A stretch of 64,000 nucleotides of DNA from Advenella mandrilli (GCF_016595155.1 NZ_JAENGP010000003.1:124001-188000), one strand, 5' to 3'; positions 37,529 through 47,757 are shown, numbered from the stretch's first letter. The notes: generated from the sequence alone by a model not told the origin. Made by a program: numbers and translations.

Positions 37529-38002
37529 TTACTTGCTCTGGCTTTCGGCATAAGGGGCAGGCGCCACACCGGGCTCCGGATCGGAATGCTTGCCAACATG
37601 TTCTATGGCATACACAAAAACCCGTTCTTTATCGGTGGCATACTCAAGCGTATCATTCAGGATACCCAGGATATCTTGCGTATCGGCGACCAGAGATGGA
37701 TCTCCCGAATGCAGATTTTCAATCCAGAGCACCATACCTTTTTTCTGTTCAAGCAGGGTTTCTCCCAGACAGTCCAGCAAGGCATCCATATTATTGCCAA
37801 AGAAAACCGGGTAATCAACGGCCTTTGACAATGCCCTTAAAATGGCGGATCGATTTCTGGCCTTGTCACAATCGGCGGCATAAAATGTCAGGCCCATTTC
37901 CTCAGCCAAGGCCGCAACCTCTTCCAGCTTGTGTGCGTCAGCCTTGATTTCTCCGCCAGAAGACAGGATCGTCTTTAACGTACTTTCTGATTTTTTACTC
38001 AT
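37529..38002 (-). CDS. Barstar family protein
   Basis: A 157-residue acidic protein. The central region (about 38-115) matches the barstar fold: FYAADCDKARNRSAILRAL, then PVFFGNNMDALLDCLGE, then a strand MVLWIENL. Classical barstar binds and blocks the ribonuclease barnase, but no barnase-like gene is visible in this window. Residues 1-30 and a Pro-rich tail (DPEPGVAPAPYAES) extend it beyond the 90-residue core. The start overlaps the patatin-like stop by four bases (ATGA), so translation is coupled. It may be a solitary inhibitor of an RNase encoded elsewhere or have a different partner. Confidence 0.85.
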   Translation of the reverse strand: MSKKSESTLKTILSSGGEIKADAHKLEEVAALAEEMGLTFYAADCDKARNRSAILRALSKAVDYPVFFGNNMDALLDCLGETLLEQKKGMVLWIENLHSGDPSLVADTQDILGILNDTLEYATDKERVFVYAIEHVGKHSDPEPGVAPAPYAESQSK

Positions 38003-39243
38003 GATGCGCCCTCATTAAAAAACGCCTTAATTTCGTCTATTCGCTGCATCGTATCTACATAAGCGAGATTTATCAACTCTGTTGTGAAATCCGCCTCAAA
38101 TAATAAGTGAGAAGCAACAATACTTCCCGTATGAACGCCACCTTTGGAAGAGACGCCAAGGACGCGCAAAAATGCTCGTACGGTCTGCGGCATGCAATTT
38201 AAATACATCATGGCGATTTCGTCAATAGATTTGCTTGGACTTAATGTAAGCACATTAATGGTTTTCAAGGCCGGCCTGAAATCACTTTCTTTGGGAATCA
38301 CCTTTAACAGGGAGTTAATACGGTGAATACGTTCCAGATCAATAGAAAGGCCATCGACAAAAATATCAGACAGGGCATGCCCACCCAGCTGGGCCAGGGT
38401 TGGATAATTATCTGAACAGTGGTCTAAAGAGACCTGTTCCTGAGTGTTGTGATCGGTCGTGCTGATCACCACCACTTTTTCCGCGCCCAAGTGAATGGCC
38501 GGACTAATAGGCGCCAACTGCCGCATGGAACCATCGCCACACCACTCGGTATGCGTCTGGACAGGCAGGCATTGCGCGGGGAAAACAAACGGAATAGCGC
38601 TGGATGCCATTAAATGATTCAGGTTAATATCACAGGACACTGATTTTCGCCTGACCCCCTGCCATTCCTGCATGGTATGTTTAGACTGGTAAAACGTTAA
38701 ATGAGAGCCCGTTGTGTAACTGGTTGCTGTAATAGCCAAGGCAGACAGGTCATGATTGTCAAGATTATGGGCAAGGTTGTTAAAATGCATGAACCGGTTC
38801 AGCAAATGCGCCAAAGGCCGATTATCAAGTAAAGACTTGGGGCTTTGTGCCCTGATAAACGGGCTGGCCCAACCAAACATGAGCAGGGACAGCCAGCGGG
38901 TTGCGCTGCCAAAAACCCCTGCCGGATCGGAACGATACACCTGACTGGTTTTGATATTGCTCCAGATATGACGCAGGCGCCTGACCGAGGCATGTGGAAA
39001 GGCTGCCCGGCAGGCATATCCTGTGGCATTGATTGCCCCGGCAGAAGAGCCGCAAATAATCTGAAACGGATTACGAAAGCGGGGGCTGCGGTTGGGGTCA
39101 AGGATGTCAAGCAAAGCCCAAAGCACCCCAACCTGGTAAGCAGCCTTGGCTCCGCCACCGGTAAACACCAATCCAACAGGTGCTTCCCGGCGCGAGGCGG
39201 CATGATCAGAGGCCGGTGAATTTCTTTCTGGGTGTATTGGCAT
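37999..39243 (-). CDS. Patatin-like phospholipase
   Basis: A 414-residue acyl hydrolase of the patatin/RssA group. The oxyanion hole is VFTGGGAKAAYQ (27-38), the nucleophile Ser67 sits in GSSAG (65-69), and the catalytic Asp is in CGDGSMRQL near 240, so both members of the Ser-Asp dyad are present. No signal peptide is seen, so it probably acts on phospholipids or acyl esters from the cytoplasmic side. Its start lies inside the end of maeB (38-base overlap), and its stop overlaps the barstar-like gene by four bases, so the three genes appear co-translated. Confidence 0.92.
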   Translation of the reverse strand: MPIHPERNSPASDHAASRREAPVGLVFTGGGAKAAYQVGVLWALLDILDPNRSPRFRNPFQIICGSSAGAINATGYACRAAFPHASVRRLRHIWSNIKTSQVYRSDPAGVFGSATRWLSLLMFGWASPFIRAQSPKSLLDNRPLAHLLNRFMHFNNLAHNLDNHDLSALAITATSYTTGSHLTFYQSKHTMQEWQGVRRKSVSCDINLNHLMASSAIPFVFPAQCLPVQTHTEWCGDGSMRQLAPISPAIHLGAEKVVVISTTDHNTQEQVSLDHCSDNYPTLAQLGGHALSDIFVDGLSIDLERIHRINSLLKVIPKESDFRPALKTINVLTLSPSKSIDEIAMMYLNCMPQTVRAFLRVLGVSSKGGVHTGSIVASHLLFEADFTTELINLAYVDTMQRIDEIKAFFNEGAS

Positions 39244-41512
39244 CTACCACCGTCAATGCCGCCATATTGACAATGCGACGCACTGTCGAGCTGGCTGTAA
39301 GGATATGAACGGGCGCATTGACCCCGAGCAGGAATGGCCCAACCGCCACGTTACCCCCGGCACATGTTTTAAGCAGGTTATAAGCAATATTACCCGCATC
39401 CACATTGGGACAAATCAACAGATTGGCACTGCCTGTCAGGGTGCTTGATGGCAGGATCCGCTTGCGGACATCTTCATCAAGCGCCGCATCTGCGTGCATT
39501 TCACCGTCAATTTCCAGGTTGGTTTCGTGCTCACGAATGATGCCCAGGGCTTCACGCATCTTGGCGCCGGACATTGGGTTATCGGTGCCAAAGTTGGAAC
39601 TGGACAACAAGGCAACCTTGGGCTCAATTTGCAAATGACGCATCTCTTCGGCGGCCATCCGTGTAATTTCAGCAATTTCAGCCGCAGTGGGATCGGCATT
39701 CACATGGGTATCGGCCACGGCTACCGTGCGCTCTGACATGAGCAGGATATTCATGGCACCGTAAGTCGTGACACCCGGTGCCTTGCCAATGACCTGATCA
39801 ACCAGGCGCAGGTGATTGGCGTAGGTACCCACCGTACCGCAAATCATGCCATCGGCATCACCCAGCTTGATCATCATGGCGCCAATCAGGGTTAAACGAC
39901 GGCGCATTTCAACCCGGGCAAACTCCTGGGTTACCCCTTTGCGACTCATCATTTCCCAATAGTTCATCCAGTAATGTTTGAAACGGGGGTCATTTTCAGA
40001 GTTGGTGACATCGACATCTTCGCCAAGACGAATCCGCAGGCCAAATTTGCGAATGCGGTTTTCAAGAATGGCAGGACGACCAACCAGGATGGGCCGGCAG
40101 ATTTTTTCGTCGATCAGAACCTGTGCCGCACGCAACACACGTTCATCTTCACCCTCGGTAAACACGATGCGGGTTTTGCCACCGTCACGAACATATGAAC
40201 GAGCCAGCGAGAACATGGGCTTCATGAAAGAGCCGGAATGATAGACAAACTGCTGCAACTGCTCGGCATAGACACCCAGGTCTTCAATGGGACGGGTGGC
40301 CACCCCGTCTTCCATGGCCGCCTTGGCCACGGCAGGGGCAATCCTGACAATCAGGCGAGGATCAAAAGGCTTGGGAATAAGATATCCGGGGCCAAAATCA
40401 AGCTGGTTACCACCATAGGCGGCAGCCACGATATCGTTGGGTTCTTCTTCAGCCAGCTTGCAAATGGCATGCACCACCGCTTTTTCCATGCCACGGGTAA
40501 TCGTGGTGGCGCCCACATCAAGCGCCCCCCTGAAAATATAGGGGAAGCAAAGTACGTTGTTAACCTGGTTAGGATAGTCGGAGCGACCGGTTGCCATCAC
40601 CACATCATCACGGACCGCATGCGCGTCTTCGGGCAGGATTTCGGGACTTGGGTTGGCCAGCGCAAGAATAAGCGGGTTATGCTTCATTTTCAGCAGCATT
40701 TCGGGTTTCAGCACACCGCCAGCGGACAGACCCAGAAAAGCATCCGCACCTTCCATGATTTCGCCCAGTTTGCGCAACGGGGTTTCTTGTGCGAAACGCT
40801 CTTTGGCCGGATCCATTAATTCTTTGCGGCCTTTGTAAACCACGCCTTCAATGTCGGAAACCCAGATATTTTCAACCGGCAGGCCCAGGTCAACCAATAA
40901 ATCAAGGCAGGCAAGTGCTGCGGCCCCGGCACCGGACGTGACCAGTTTAATGGCTTTGATATCTTTGCCAACCACCTTCAACCCGTTCAGGAAGGCCGAG
41001 GCAACAGTAATGGCAGTACCATGCTGATCATCATGAAAAACCGGGATTTTCATGCGTTCGCGCAGTTTTCTCTCGACCAGAAAGCATTCGGGCGCCTTGA
41101 TATCCTCAAGGTTGATGCCGCCAAAAGTGGGTTCAAGGCCGGCAATAATCTCTACCAGCTTATCGGGATCGTTCTCGTTGATTTCAATATCAAAAACATC
41201 AATACCGGCAAATTTCTTGAACAGGACCGCCTTGCCTTCCATGACGGGCTTAGAGGCCAGGGGGCCAATATTACCCAACCCCAGCACGGCAGTACCATTG
41301 GTAATCACGCCAACCAGGTTGCCACGGGCGGTATATTGAATCGCATTGGCAGGGTTGCTGACAATTTCATCACAGGCAGCCGCCACGCCAGGTGAATAAG
41401 CCAGCGCCAGATCTCGCTGGTTTGATAATTGTTTGGTCGGCGTTACGGAGATTTTGCCCGGACGGCCTTTTTTATGATATTCCAAAGCGGCGGCGCGTAA
41501 ACTTTCATCCAT
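39206..41512 (-). CDS. maeB: NADP-dependent malic enzyme with C-terminal phosphotransacetylase-like domain
   Basis: A 768-residue MaeB-type enzyme that decarboxylates malate to pyruvate with reduction of NADP. The N-terminal half (about 1-430) has [20 protein letters not shown], the catalytic [18 protein letters not shown] and [10 protein letters not shown] metal site, and the [11 protein letters not shown] Rossmann loop. The C-terminal half (about 440-768) resembles phosphate acetyltransferase, which in MaeB is regulatory and binds acetyl-CoA. AGGA lies eight bases before the ATG at 41512; an in-frame start 72 bases earlier is unsupported. Confidence 0.96.
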   Translation of the reverse strand: MDESLRAAALEYHKKGRPGKISVTPTKQLSNQRDLALAYSPGVAAACDEIVSNPANAIQYTARGNLVGVITNGTAVLGLGNIGPLASKPVMEGKAVLFKKFAGIDVFDIEINENDPDKLVEIIAGLEPTFGGINLEDIKAPECFLVERKLRERMKIPVFHDDQHGTAITVASAFLNGLKVVGKDIKAIKLVTSGAGAAALACLDLLVDLGLPVENIWVSDIEGVVYKGRKELMDPAKERFAQETPLRKLGEIMEGADAFLGLSAGGVLKPEMLLKMKHNPLILALANPSPEILPEDAHAVRDDVVMATGRSDYPNQVNNVLCFPYIFRGALDVGATTITRGMEKAVVHAICKLAEEEPNDIVAAAYGGNQLDFGPGYLIPKPFDPRLIVRIAPAVAKAAMEDGVATRPIEDLGVYAEQLQQFVYHSGSFMKPMFSLARSYVRDGGKTRIVFTEGEDERVLRAAQVLIDEKICRPILVGRPAILENRIRKFGLRIRLGEDVDVTNSENDPRFKHYWMNYWEMMSRKGVTQEFARVEMRRRLTLIGAMMIKLGDADGMICGTVGTYANHLRLVDQVIGKAPGVTTYGAMNILLMSERTVAVADTHVNADPTAAEIAEITRMAAEEMRHLQIEPKVALLSSSNFGTDNPMSGAKMREALGIIREHETNLEIDGEMHADAALDEDVRKRILPSSTLTGSANLLICPNVDAGNIAYNLLKTCAGGNVAVGPFLLGVNAPVHILTASSTVRRIVNMAALTVVDANTPRKKFTGL

Positions 41513-41683
41513 TTTTGAATCCTGTACTGACGAGTGTATGAGTATTAAGTGCTCTATGATACGAAAAATACAACGGAAATGCACGATGATTCATTTATTT
41601 TCTGTGCCTATTTCATAAAGATGATGCACCTGTGCTGTAAAGACACCTTGGCAGCCCTTTCGGGCACGTTCAAAGACACCCCC

Positions 41684-42595
41684 TCAAAGGCACTCGTCCA
41701 AATACAGAAACACGCCGGAGGGATCAAACAATCCCTTGACCCTGCCTTCCACATGCGTAATCGAATGGACCAGCCGCTCCCGCTCTTGCTCGCTAGGCAT
41801 GACCATGCCCGGCGTGACTGCCGGTGCCTCGGGCATTTTACGAATAACCATTTCCTGGGCCCAGACCAGTGTTGCCTGGTGTCCCAAAAACAGGCGGGCC
41901 AAATTGATATCCGCATGAAGCGCCTTGAGGGCGTCCAGCCGGTACGAAAAAGGCCAGCATGCCAGGCCAAGGCTCCACTCGACATCATCTTCACGCAAAA
42001 GCTCAAACAGATTGGGAATGATTCTTTGCAAAGTTGGAATGGCAAGCGGAGATTCATCATTAACGCCAAAACCACCCAGGACTGCGGTTTTGCCATCGGC
42101 AAACATGACATGAATCCGCTCCAGGCCCGATGTATGGGTATAGCCGGGTCTGACATCATGGTATTGTGGGCTGGCCAACCAATGGGCCAGTGTCACATCG
42201 GCCGGCACCTGTTCGAATTGCCGGTAGCCCAGCGCCAGCAGTTGCCCGGCGGTAGCCGCCGGCTGGGCCAGACAAGCATTCTCTCCCATTGGCTCCACCT
42301 GCGACAGGGATGACTCAAGCCTGACGTTTAAACATGAACGGCCAATGACATTATCCCGCACGGAAACACCCTCCAGCACCATTGCCGTATCATATTCCGC
42401 ACACAACGCCTGTAAATGCAGTGCATCGGCAAGCCGGCTGATCGTTACCGAAGCGGCGCCATAGCCTTCAAGCTCACCCTCATCCCGGATTTTTCCCTTG
42501 ACAGAGCGGGCCACCCGCTGACAGAAATTTTGCCATGGGCTCTGGCTAACCGCTTTTTTGCCAAAACTCAAAAACGCACGACGATTCATAGTCAT
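41684..42595 (-). CDS. Unknown protein with twin-arginine-like N-terminus; weak FAD-linked-oxidase resemblance
   Basis: A 303-residue protein I cannot place firmly. The N-terminus MTMNRRAFLSFGKK resembles a Tat motif, but the hydrophobic core that should follow is missing, so export is doubtful. The middle (about 155-200) contains DVRPGYTHTSGLERI followed by FADGKTAVLGGFG, which recalls FAD-linked oxidases of the glycolate/lactate oxidase type. The canonical FAD PGG motif is not seen, so the resemblance may be to a degenerate or partial domain. The start has GGTGG ten bases upstream. It lies upstream of maeB on the same strand, separated by 171 bases. Other ends of the frame are possible at 42589. 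Confidence 0.62.
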   Translation of the reverse strand: MTMNRRAFLSFGKKAVSQSPWQNFCQRVARSVKGKIRDEGELEGYGAASVTISRLADALHLQALCAEYDTAMVLEGVSVRDNVIGRSCLNVRLESSLSQVEPMGENACLAQPAATAGQLLALGYRQFEQVPADVTLAHWLASPQYHDVRPGYTHTSGLERIHVMFADGKTAVLGGFGVNDESPLAIPTLQRIIPNLFELLREDDVEWSLGLACWPFSYRLDALKALHADINLARLFLGHQATLVWAQEMVIRKMPEAPAVTPGMVMPSEQERERLVHSITHVEGRVKGLFDPSGVFLYLDECL

Positions 42596-42765
42596 AATGA
42601 CATTGCCACCTGAAAACAATTAAACAAACTTGCACATTTTAAGTGCTTTAGCACGGATGTGAATGACGGAACGCCGTCCACAAACTACAATCCATTATTA
42701 TATTCAGCCGAATCCCCTTTTTTCGGCTTGTGTCTGCTGTTTTATTTTTTGCTGCCGAGCTTACA

Positions 42766-43968
42766 ATGTCACGTATTGCCAACCGAATTGAAGAAGCCCT
42801 GACTTTTCAGGCTGTGGAAGTTACCAAAACAGCCCAAAAACTGAAAGAGCAGGGACAGGATATTATCAGTCTTGGAATTGGTGAGCCCGATTTTACCGCA
42901 CCCGCCATTGTTGTTGAAACCCTTAACCATGCGGCAGAGGCCGGCTTGAGCGGTTACAGCCCGGCGCTGGGCATTGCGCCACTACGGGCGGAAATCGCCA
43001 ATTATTACAAAAAAAGGTTTGGCGCCAGCGTCAACCCCGAACAGGTCATTATCACCTCGGGCGCTTCAGGCGCCCTGTCCCTAGCCTGTTTAAGCACGCT
43101 TAATCCCGGCGATGAAATCCTCATGCCAGACCCGGCCTATCCGGCCAACAGCAACTTTATTATTTGTGCCGGTGCCAAGCCCCGCCTGATTCCCTGCACC
43201 GCAGAAGAACGGTTTCAGCTATCGGCAGAAAAAATCATTGCCAACTGGAACAGCAACACCCGTGGCATCCTGATTGCCTCACCCAGCAACCCCACCGGCA
43301 CCTCTGTGGACAATGAAGAACTGAAAAAAATTCTTAAGGTGGTTAAAGAGCGCAAGGGCCTGGTGATCATGGATGAAATTTATCTTGGCCTGAGCTATGA
43401 CCACGATCCGGTTTCAGCCCTGGCTATCGACCCCGACATTATCGTGATTAACAGCTTTTCAAAATATTTTCATATGACAGGCTGGCGTCTGGGCTGGATG
43501 ATCGTTCCTGAAGACATTGTGCCGGCCGTAGAAAAACTGGCCAGCAGCCTGTGCATTTGCCCTCCGACCCTGGCCCAGCATGCCGCTATTACCTGCTTTA
43601 CCGACGAAGCCATGGCGATTTACGAAAAACGCCGGCTGGCCTTTAAGGAACGCCGAGATTACCTGCTGCCAGAACTTGAACGGCTGAAACTGAACGTACC
43701 GGTGGCACCCGATGGCGCTTTCTACATTTATGCCGATATCAGTTATTACGCTGATGACAGCGAGAAATTTGCCCAGGATCTGCTGAACGAAGCCGGTGTC
43801 GTGGTAATTCCAGGGCTTGATTTTGGGCCAGAGCATGCCAGCCGCATGATTCGCATTTCTTATGCCACCGGCCTGGACCGGTTAAAAGAGGCGATTGCCC
43901 GTCTGGAACCTTTCCTGCAAAAACAGGCCAACAAAAAATCAATAGAACTGCCCCAGGTTCTTTCCTAA
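42766..43968 (+). CDS. Class I/II pyridoxal-phosphate aminotransferase
   Basis: A 400-residue aminotransferase. The N-terminal IISLGIGEPDFTAP, the SNPTGTSVDNEEL segment and the Schiff-base lysine in NSFSKYFHMTGWRLGW (near 240) are diagnostic, and the C-terminal FGPEHASRMIRISYA carries the substrate-carboxylate Arg. It resembles aspartate/alanine-type aminotransferases of subgroup I-gamma, but the amino acid specificity is not visible. The start at 42766 has only a weak upstream GAG. Its 3' end overlaps the convergent lytic transglycosylase gene by 30 bases. Confidence 0.93.
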   Translation: MSRIANRIEEALTFQAVEVTKTAQKLKEQGQDIISLGIGEPDFTAPAIVVETLNHAAEAGLSGYSPALGIAPLRAEIANYYKKRFGASVNPEQVIITSGASGALSLACLSTLNPGDEILMPDPAYPANSNFIICAGAKPRLIPCTAEERFQLSAEKIIANWNSNTRGILIASPSNPTGTSVDNEELKKILKVVKERKGLVIMDEIYLGLSYDHDPVSALAIDPDIIVINSFSKYFHMTGWRLGWMIVPEDIVPAVEKLASSLCICPPTLAQHAAITCFTDEAMAIYEKRRLAFKERRDYLLPELERLKLNVPVAPDGAFYIYADISYYADDSEKFAQDLLNEAGVVVIPGLDFGPEHASRMIRISYATGLDRLKEAIARLEPFLQKQANKKSIELPQVLS

Positions 43969-44793
43969 TGGGATCCCCGATTCAAGCGCAATACGTTTGC
44001 GCTCGGCCTGAACCCTTGCGGCATAACCGCTTCCCCCATTGGGGCCGGTTGCCCCAACGTAACAGGCCAGCCCACCATCTACCGAGCCCCTACGTTTGAT
44101 ACAGTCACGCAAAATCCGGGTTCCTACCCGGACATTGGCCACCGGATTCAGGGCTGACAATTTGCCGCCATAAAACTCGTCAAATTTTTCGGCATGCACC
44201 CGGGTCAGCACCTGCATCAGCCCCTGTGCGCCGACATGACTCTCGGCAAAAGGGTTATAACGTGACTCAATCGCAATAACGCCCAATACCAGCAAGGGAT
44301 CAAGGTCTTTTTCTCGGGCCGTTTCATAAACAGTCAGAATCAGCGAGCCGGTCACATTGCGGGCCACCTTGAATTTACGCGCAATGTAATCCCTCAATAA
44401 CTGCGCCTGGTGTGCCGACACGCCCGGTAGACTGAACTGCGGCTGGTCAATCGTCAGGTTGGCAAAAAACCCCTTTTCAGTCGCTGCTTCTTCCCCGCTT
44501 ATGACAGACGCTGAAACCGCCTCCCGGGAGCGCCCATATTGATCATTCACCGCGAACAAACTCAGGAAGTCCTGCTCGGACACCATGGAGTTATCGGGTT
44601 CAAGCGCATCCAGCACGGCCAGCCGCACCTGCAGGAAACGGTCTTGCGCTGCCGGCAAAATGAATATGGCCGCCACCAGCACCATCGCGACAATCCCCAG
44701 ATACATGAGCATTAAACGAATAAATTCATGCGCAAAAGAAACCACGCCCTGACGAAGCTGTCGGGTTTCCGGACCAATATCAAATAAAGCCAT
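43939..44793 (-). CDS. Membrane-anchored lytic transglycosylase (SLT domain)
   Basis: A 284-residue protein with a hydrophobic segment at about 28-48 (MLMYLGIVAMVLVAAIFIL) acting as an N-terminal anchor. The C-terminal SLT fold (about 150-270) has the catalytic Glu in VIAIESRYNPFAES, GAQGLMQVL and the conserved NVRVGTRIL. It would cleave peptidoglycan glycan strands to 1,6-anhydro products in the periplasm. The last 30 bases overlap the end of the aminotransferase gene on the opposite strand. Confidence 0.93.
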   Translation of the reverse strand: MALFDIGPETRQLRQGVVSFAHEFIRLMLMYLGIVAMVLVAAIFILPAAQDRFLQVRLAVLDALEPDNSMVSEQDFLSLFAVNDQYGRSREAVSASVISGEEAATEKGFFANLTIDQPQFSLPGVSAHQAQLLRDYIARKFKVARNVTGSLILTVYETAREKDLDPLLVLGVIAIESRYNPFAESHVGAQGLMQVLTRVHAEKFDEFYGGKLSALNPVANVRVGTRILRDCIKRRGSVDGGLACYVGATGPNGGSGYAARVQAERKRIALESGIPLGKNLGQFY

Positions 44794-44883
44794 CTTTTAT
44801 TGCCAACAAAAGGGTAAACCCTGAATATAACCCGAAAATTCATACATGCATAAAATATCAGGCCTACCAGGTTGCCAAACCCG

Positions 44884-46503
44884 ATGAACAGCCACACCGA
44901 CAGCCACCAGATACCCTATAATGAAGCTTCTTTATCCAATCTTGATAGGTCGAATAAATTGAAATACCGTGACCTGCGCGACTTCCTCAGTCAGCTCGAC
45001 AAACTGAACAACCTGAAATCCATTCAAACGCCGGTTTCCACCCATCTTGAAATGACGGAAATCAGCGACCGCGTCTTACGCAAGGAAGGGCCTGCCCTGC
45101 TTTTTAAAAATGCCATGCACAATGGCCAGACGTCTGATATCCCGGTTCTTGCCAACCTGTTTGGCACGCCCCAGCGGGTTGCCTGGGGCATGGGGGCAGA
45201 CAGCACCAGTGCCCTTAAGGAAATAGGTGAATTACTGGCTACCCTGCGTGAACCCGAGGCACCCAAAAGCCTGAAAGACGCTTTTGGCAAGGTTTCCATG
45301 CTCAAATCCGCACTTTGGGACATGGCACCCAAAATGCATCGCCACGCCCCCTGCCAGGAAATTATTTTTGAAGGCGATGATGTTGACCTTAACCGGCTGC
45401 CTATCCAGACCTGCTGGCCGGGCGATATTGCCCCCCTGATTACCTGGGGCCTGGTCATTACCAAAGGCCCGCTTGCCAAGCGCCAGAACCTGGGCATTTA
45501 CCGCCAGCAACTCCTTGGCCGCAATAAACTTATCATGCGCTGGCTGTCACATCGTGGCGGCGCCCTTGATTTTCGTGATTTTGCCCTGGCCAATCCCGGC
45601 AAGCCGTTTCCCATTGCCGTGGCGCTAGGGGCAGACCCCGCCACCATCCTGGGCGCCGTCACGCCTGTTCCCGACAGCCTGTCCGAATACCAGTTTGCTG
45701 GCCTGCTGCGAGGTTCCCGCACCGAGCTGGTCAAGGCCATTGGCAGTGATTTATCCATTCCGGCCTCGGCCGAAATCGTGCTTGAAGGGCATATCCTTCC
45801 CTCATCCGATCCACGGGCCCTGGCTCCCTCGGTTCCCGAGGGCATGACGCCCCCTAAACAGTCTGCTTATGAAATGGCGCTGGAAGGTCCCTATGGCGAC
45901 CATACCGGCTATTACAACGAGCAGGACTGGTTCCCGGTCTTTACGGTTGAACGCATTACCATGCGCAAAAACCCCATTTATCACTCCACCTATACCGGTA
46001 AACCCCCCGATGAACCCGCTGTGCTGGGAGTTGCCCTGAACGAGGTATTTGTTCCCCTTCTCAAGAAGCAACTGCCTGAAATCGTCGATTTTTACCTGCC
46101 CCCGGAAGGCTGCAGTTATCGACTGGCGGTGGTTTCCATTCGCAAACAATACGCTGGCCATGCCAAACGCGTCATGTTTGGCGTCTGGAGCATTTTGCGC
46201 CAGTTCATGTATACCAAGTTTATTATTGTGGTAGATGACGATATTGACACCCGCGACTGGAAAGAAGTCATTTGGGCCATGACCACCCGGATGGACCCGG
46301 TACGGGATACGCTACTGGTGGAAAACACCCCCATTGATTACCTGGACTTTGCCTCTCCGGTTTCTGGTCTGGGCGGCAAGATGGGGCTGGATGCCACCAA
46401 CAAATGGCCCGGCGAAACCCAGCGTGAATGGGGCACCCCCATTAAAATGGATGCCAGCGTTAAAACCCGGGTGGATTCTCTGTGGAAGGATCTGGGTTTG
46501 TAG
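44884..46503 (+). CDS. ubiD: 3-octaprenyl-4-hydroxybenzoate carboxy-lyase
   Basis: A decarboxylase of ubiquinone synthesis that uses prenylated flavin made by UbiX. The protein is 539 residues from the ATG at 44884. Family homology begins at [12 protein letters not shown], so a TTG at 44959 is another possible start. Conserved segments include [19 protein letters not shown] (prenyl-FMN and metal site) and [19 protein letters not shown], and the catalytic Glu lies in the EIVLEGHI segment. The 3' end overlaps the convergent YqjK-like gene by 44 bases. ubiX is not in the window. Confidence 0.96.
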   Translation: MNSHTDSHQIPYNEASLSNLDRSNKLKYRDLRDFLSQLDKLNNLKSIQTPVSTHLEMTEISDRVLRKEGPALLFKNAMHNGQTSDIPVLANLFGTPQRVAWGMGADSTSALKEIGELLATLREPEAPKSLKDAFGKVSMLKSALWDMAPKMHRHAPCQEIIFEGDDVDLNRLPIQTCWPGDIAPLITWGLVITKGPLAKRQNLGIYRQQLLGRNKLIMRWLSHRGGALDFRDFALANPGKPFPIAVALGADPATILGAVTPVPDSLSEYQFAGLLRGSRTELVKAIGSDLSIPASAEIVLEGHILPSSDPRALAPSVPEGMTPPKQSAYEMALEGPYGDHTGYYNEQDWFPVFTVERITMRKNPIYHSTYTGKPPDEPAVLGVALNEVFVPLLKKQLPEIVDFYLPPEGCSYRLAVVSIRKQYAGHAKRVMFGVWSILRQFMYTKFIIVVDDDIDTRDWKEVIWAMTTRMDPVRDTLLVENTPIDYLDFASPVSGLGGKMGLDATNKWPGETQREWGTPIKMDASVKTRVDSLWKDLGL

Positions 46504-46864
46504 TAACCGGCTGACGGGAAGGCACTTCGCTTTCCCGGCCCTGAAATTTATTGTAAACAAACCAAGAAACCGCCGCCAGCACCACGGGCTTAAGCACCTT
46601 TGAACGGGTTTTGCTGGAGCGCAGCAAGAACCGGCCAACCAGCAGGCTAAGGCGGGGGTGCTTTTGAAGATAATCAAATACGGTAGAAGGGATACCCGTA
46701 AAACGGGACAGGCCCAAGGTGCCACTTTGCAAGAATTGCTGTTTAAGTGCCCGCGGCGACGCCGACAGGCCCAGCTTTCTGAAACTCAGGCTGGCAATTT
46801 CCCGCTCAACCTCTATGCGGGCAACCAGCAACTGTTTATGCAGCTCACGCTCTTTCCGGTTCAT
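46460..46864 (-). CDS. YqjK-like family protein
   Basis: A 134-residue protein with a basic N-terminal helix ([20 protein letters not shown]), a middle region with [14 protein letters not shown] and a hydrophobic stretch [14 protein letters not shown] (about 98-111), then a Pro-rich tail. It is the third gene of the DUF883, YqjE, YqjK series; the first four bases overlap the YqjE stop (ATGA). The last 44 bases overlap ubiD on the other strand. The function is unknown; the set is widespread in proteobacteria. Confidence 0.8.
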   Translation of the reverse strand: MNRKERELHKQLLVARIEVEREIASLSFRKLGLSASPRALKQQFLQSGTLGLSRFTGIPSTVFDYLQKHPRLSLLVGRFLLRSSKTRSKVLKPVVLAAVSWFVYNKFQGRESEVPSRQPVTTNPDPSTENPPGF

Positions 46865-47253
46865 GGGCGATCCTTTTTGACAGCAGGTGTTTGCCGGTTC
46901 ATAAAGCTCGCATCTTCTTGCAAGGCGTTAACGGTAGCGGCAAACGGCAGCTGTTTCCTGATGAGGCGGGAGCGGACATAGAAAAAGCAGGCCAATGCAG
47001 CCAGGGCATGAAACAACACCAACCCCAGCAACACAACAAAACGGTATTCGGTACCCCAAAAATACAGGCCAACCAATACCGTTGCGCTCATGAGGGCCAA
47101 CAGAAAAAAAACAAAGCCAAACATGCTCAACCACAGCATGCCCAGCATACGTTCTTTTTCTTCGGCCAGTTCAAGTCCGAACAACTCCATACGGGTGGCA
47201 GCAACTTTAAAAAGGCTACCAACCGCATTCTTCAGATCATGCCTGACGGTCAT
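46861..47253 (-). CDS. YqjE/DUF1469 (phage-holin-III-like) membrane protein
   Basis: A 130-residue protein with an amphipathic N-terminal helix containing MELFGLELAEEKERMLGMLW and two membrane helices (about 38-60 and 72-92). This is the YqjE fold, named phage-holin-III after sequence similarity only. It overlaps the next gene by four bases and follows the DUF883 gene by 21 bases. A role in membrane or stress physiology is likely but unproven. Confidence 0.88.
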   Translation of the reverse strand: MTVRHDLKNAVGSLFKVAATRMELFGLELAEEKERMLGMLWLSMFGFVFFLLALMSATVLVGLYFWGTEYRFVVLLGLVLFHALAALACFFYVRSRLIRKQLPFAATVNALQEDASFMNRQTPAVKKDRP

Positions 47254-47274
47254 AAAAGCGGTACCCTTTAAACC

Positions 47275-47592
47275 TTAACGACGGCCAATAATAACGCCCA
47301 GCAACAAACCAGCCAGGCCCACCATGCCAATAGAGCGCCATGGGTTTTCGTGAACGTATTCATCGGTAACCCGTGCTGCTTCCTTGCTTTGGACAATGGC
47401 TTTTTCCTGGGTTTCCTTGAAGGTATCGGTCGCCCGGTGAATCGCCCCCATCGCCCTGGCCCTTAATTCATGCGCTTTTTCTTCTCCCACACCCGCGGCT
47501 TCCTTCAGCAAAGCTTCTGCATCTTCAATACTTTTGCGCAGGGTTTCCAACAACTGCTCTTCGGTTTGCTCCAGACTTTTTCGTGTCGCCAT
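47275..47592 (-). CDS. DUF883 (ElaB/YqjD) ribosome-tethering-type membrane protein
   Basis: A 105-residue protein with a long amphipathic helix (about 5-75) and a C-terminal membrane helix after NPWRSIGMVGLAGLLLGVII, ending in RR. E. coli YqjD and ElaB of this family bind stationary-phase ribosomes and hold them at the inner membrane through this tail. It is the first gene of the three-gene membrane-protein operon. Confidence 0.9.
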   Translation of the reverse strand: MATRKSLEQTEEQLLETLRKSIEDAEALLKEAAGVGEEKAHELRARAMGAIHRATDTFKETQEKAIVQSKEAARVTDEYVHENPWRSIGMVGLAGLLLGVIIGRR

Positions 47593-47757
47593 TTGCTTTC
47601 TCCAAAAATTAAGGGGATTCAGAACATCATATATGATTTTAGGAAACCACCCTATAATAAAACATAAAAAAACATGACAGCCAATTACATCATTGTATGA
47701 ATATAACGCAACAGTGTAATCGCTGCGTCACAAAAACCGGGGCTGGCAAACTATGTC

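Noticed and set aside
37529-38002. A barnase-barstar toxin-antitoxin pair
   Set aside because: Only the barstar-like part is present; no RNase with barnase motifs lies next to it.
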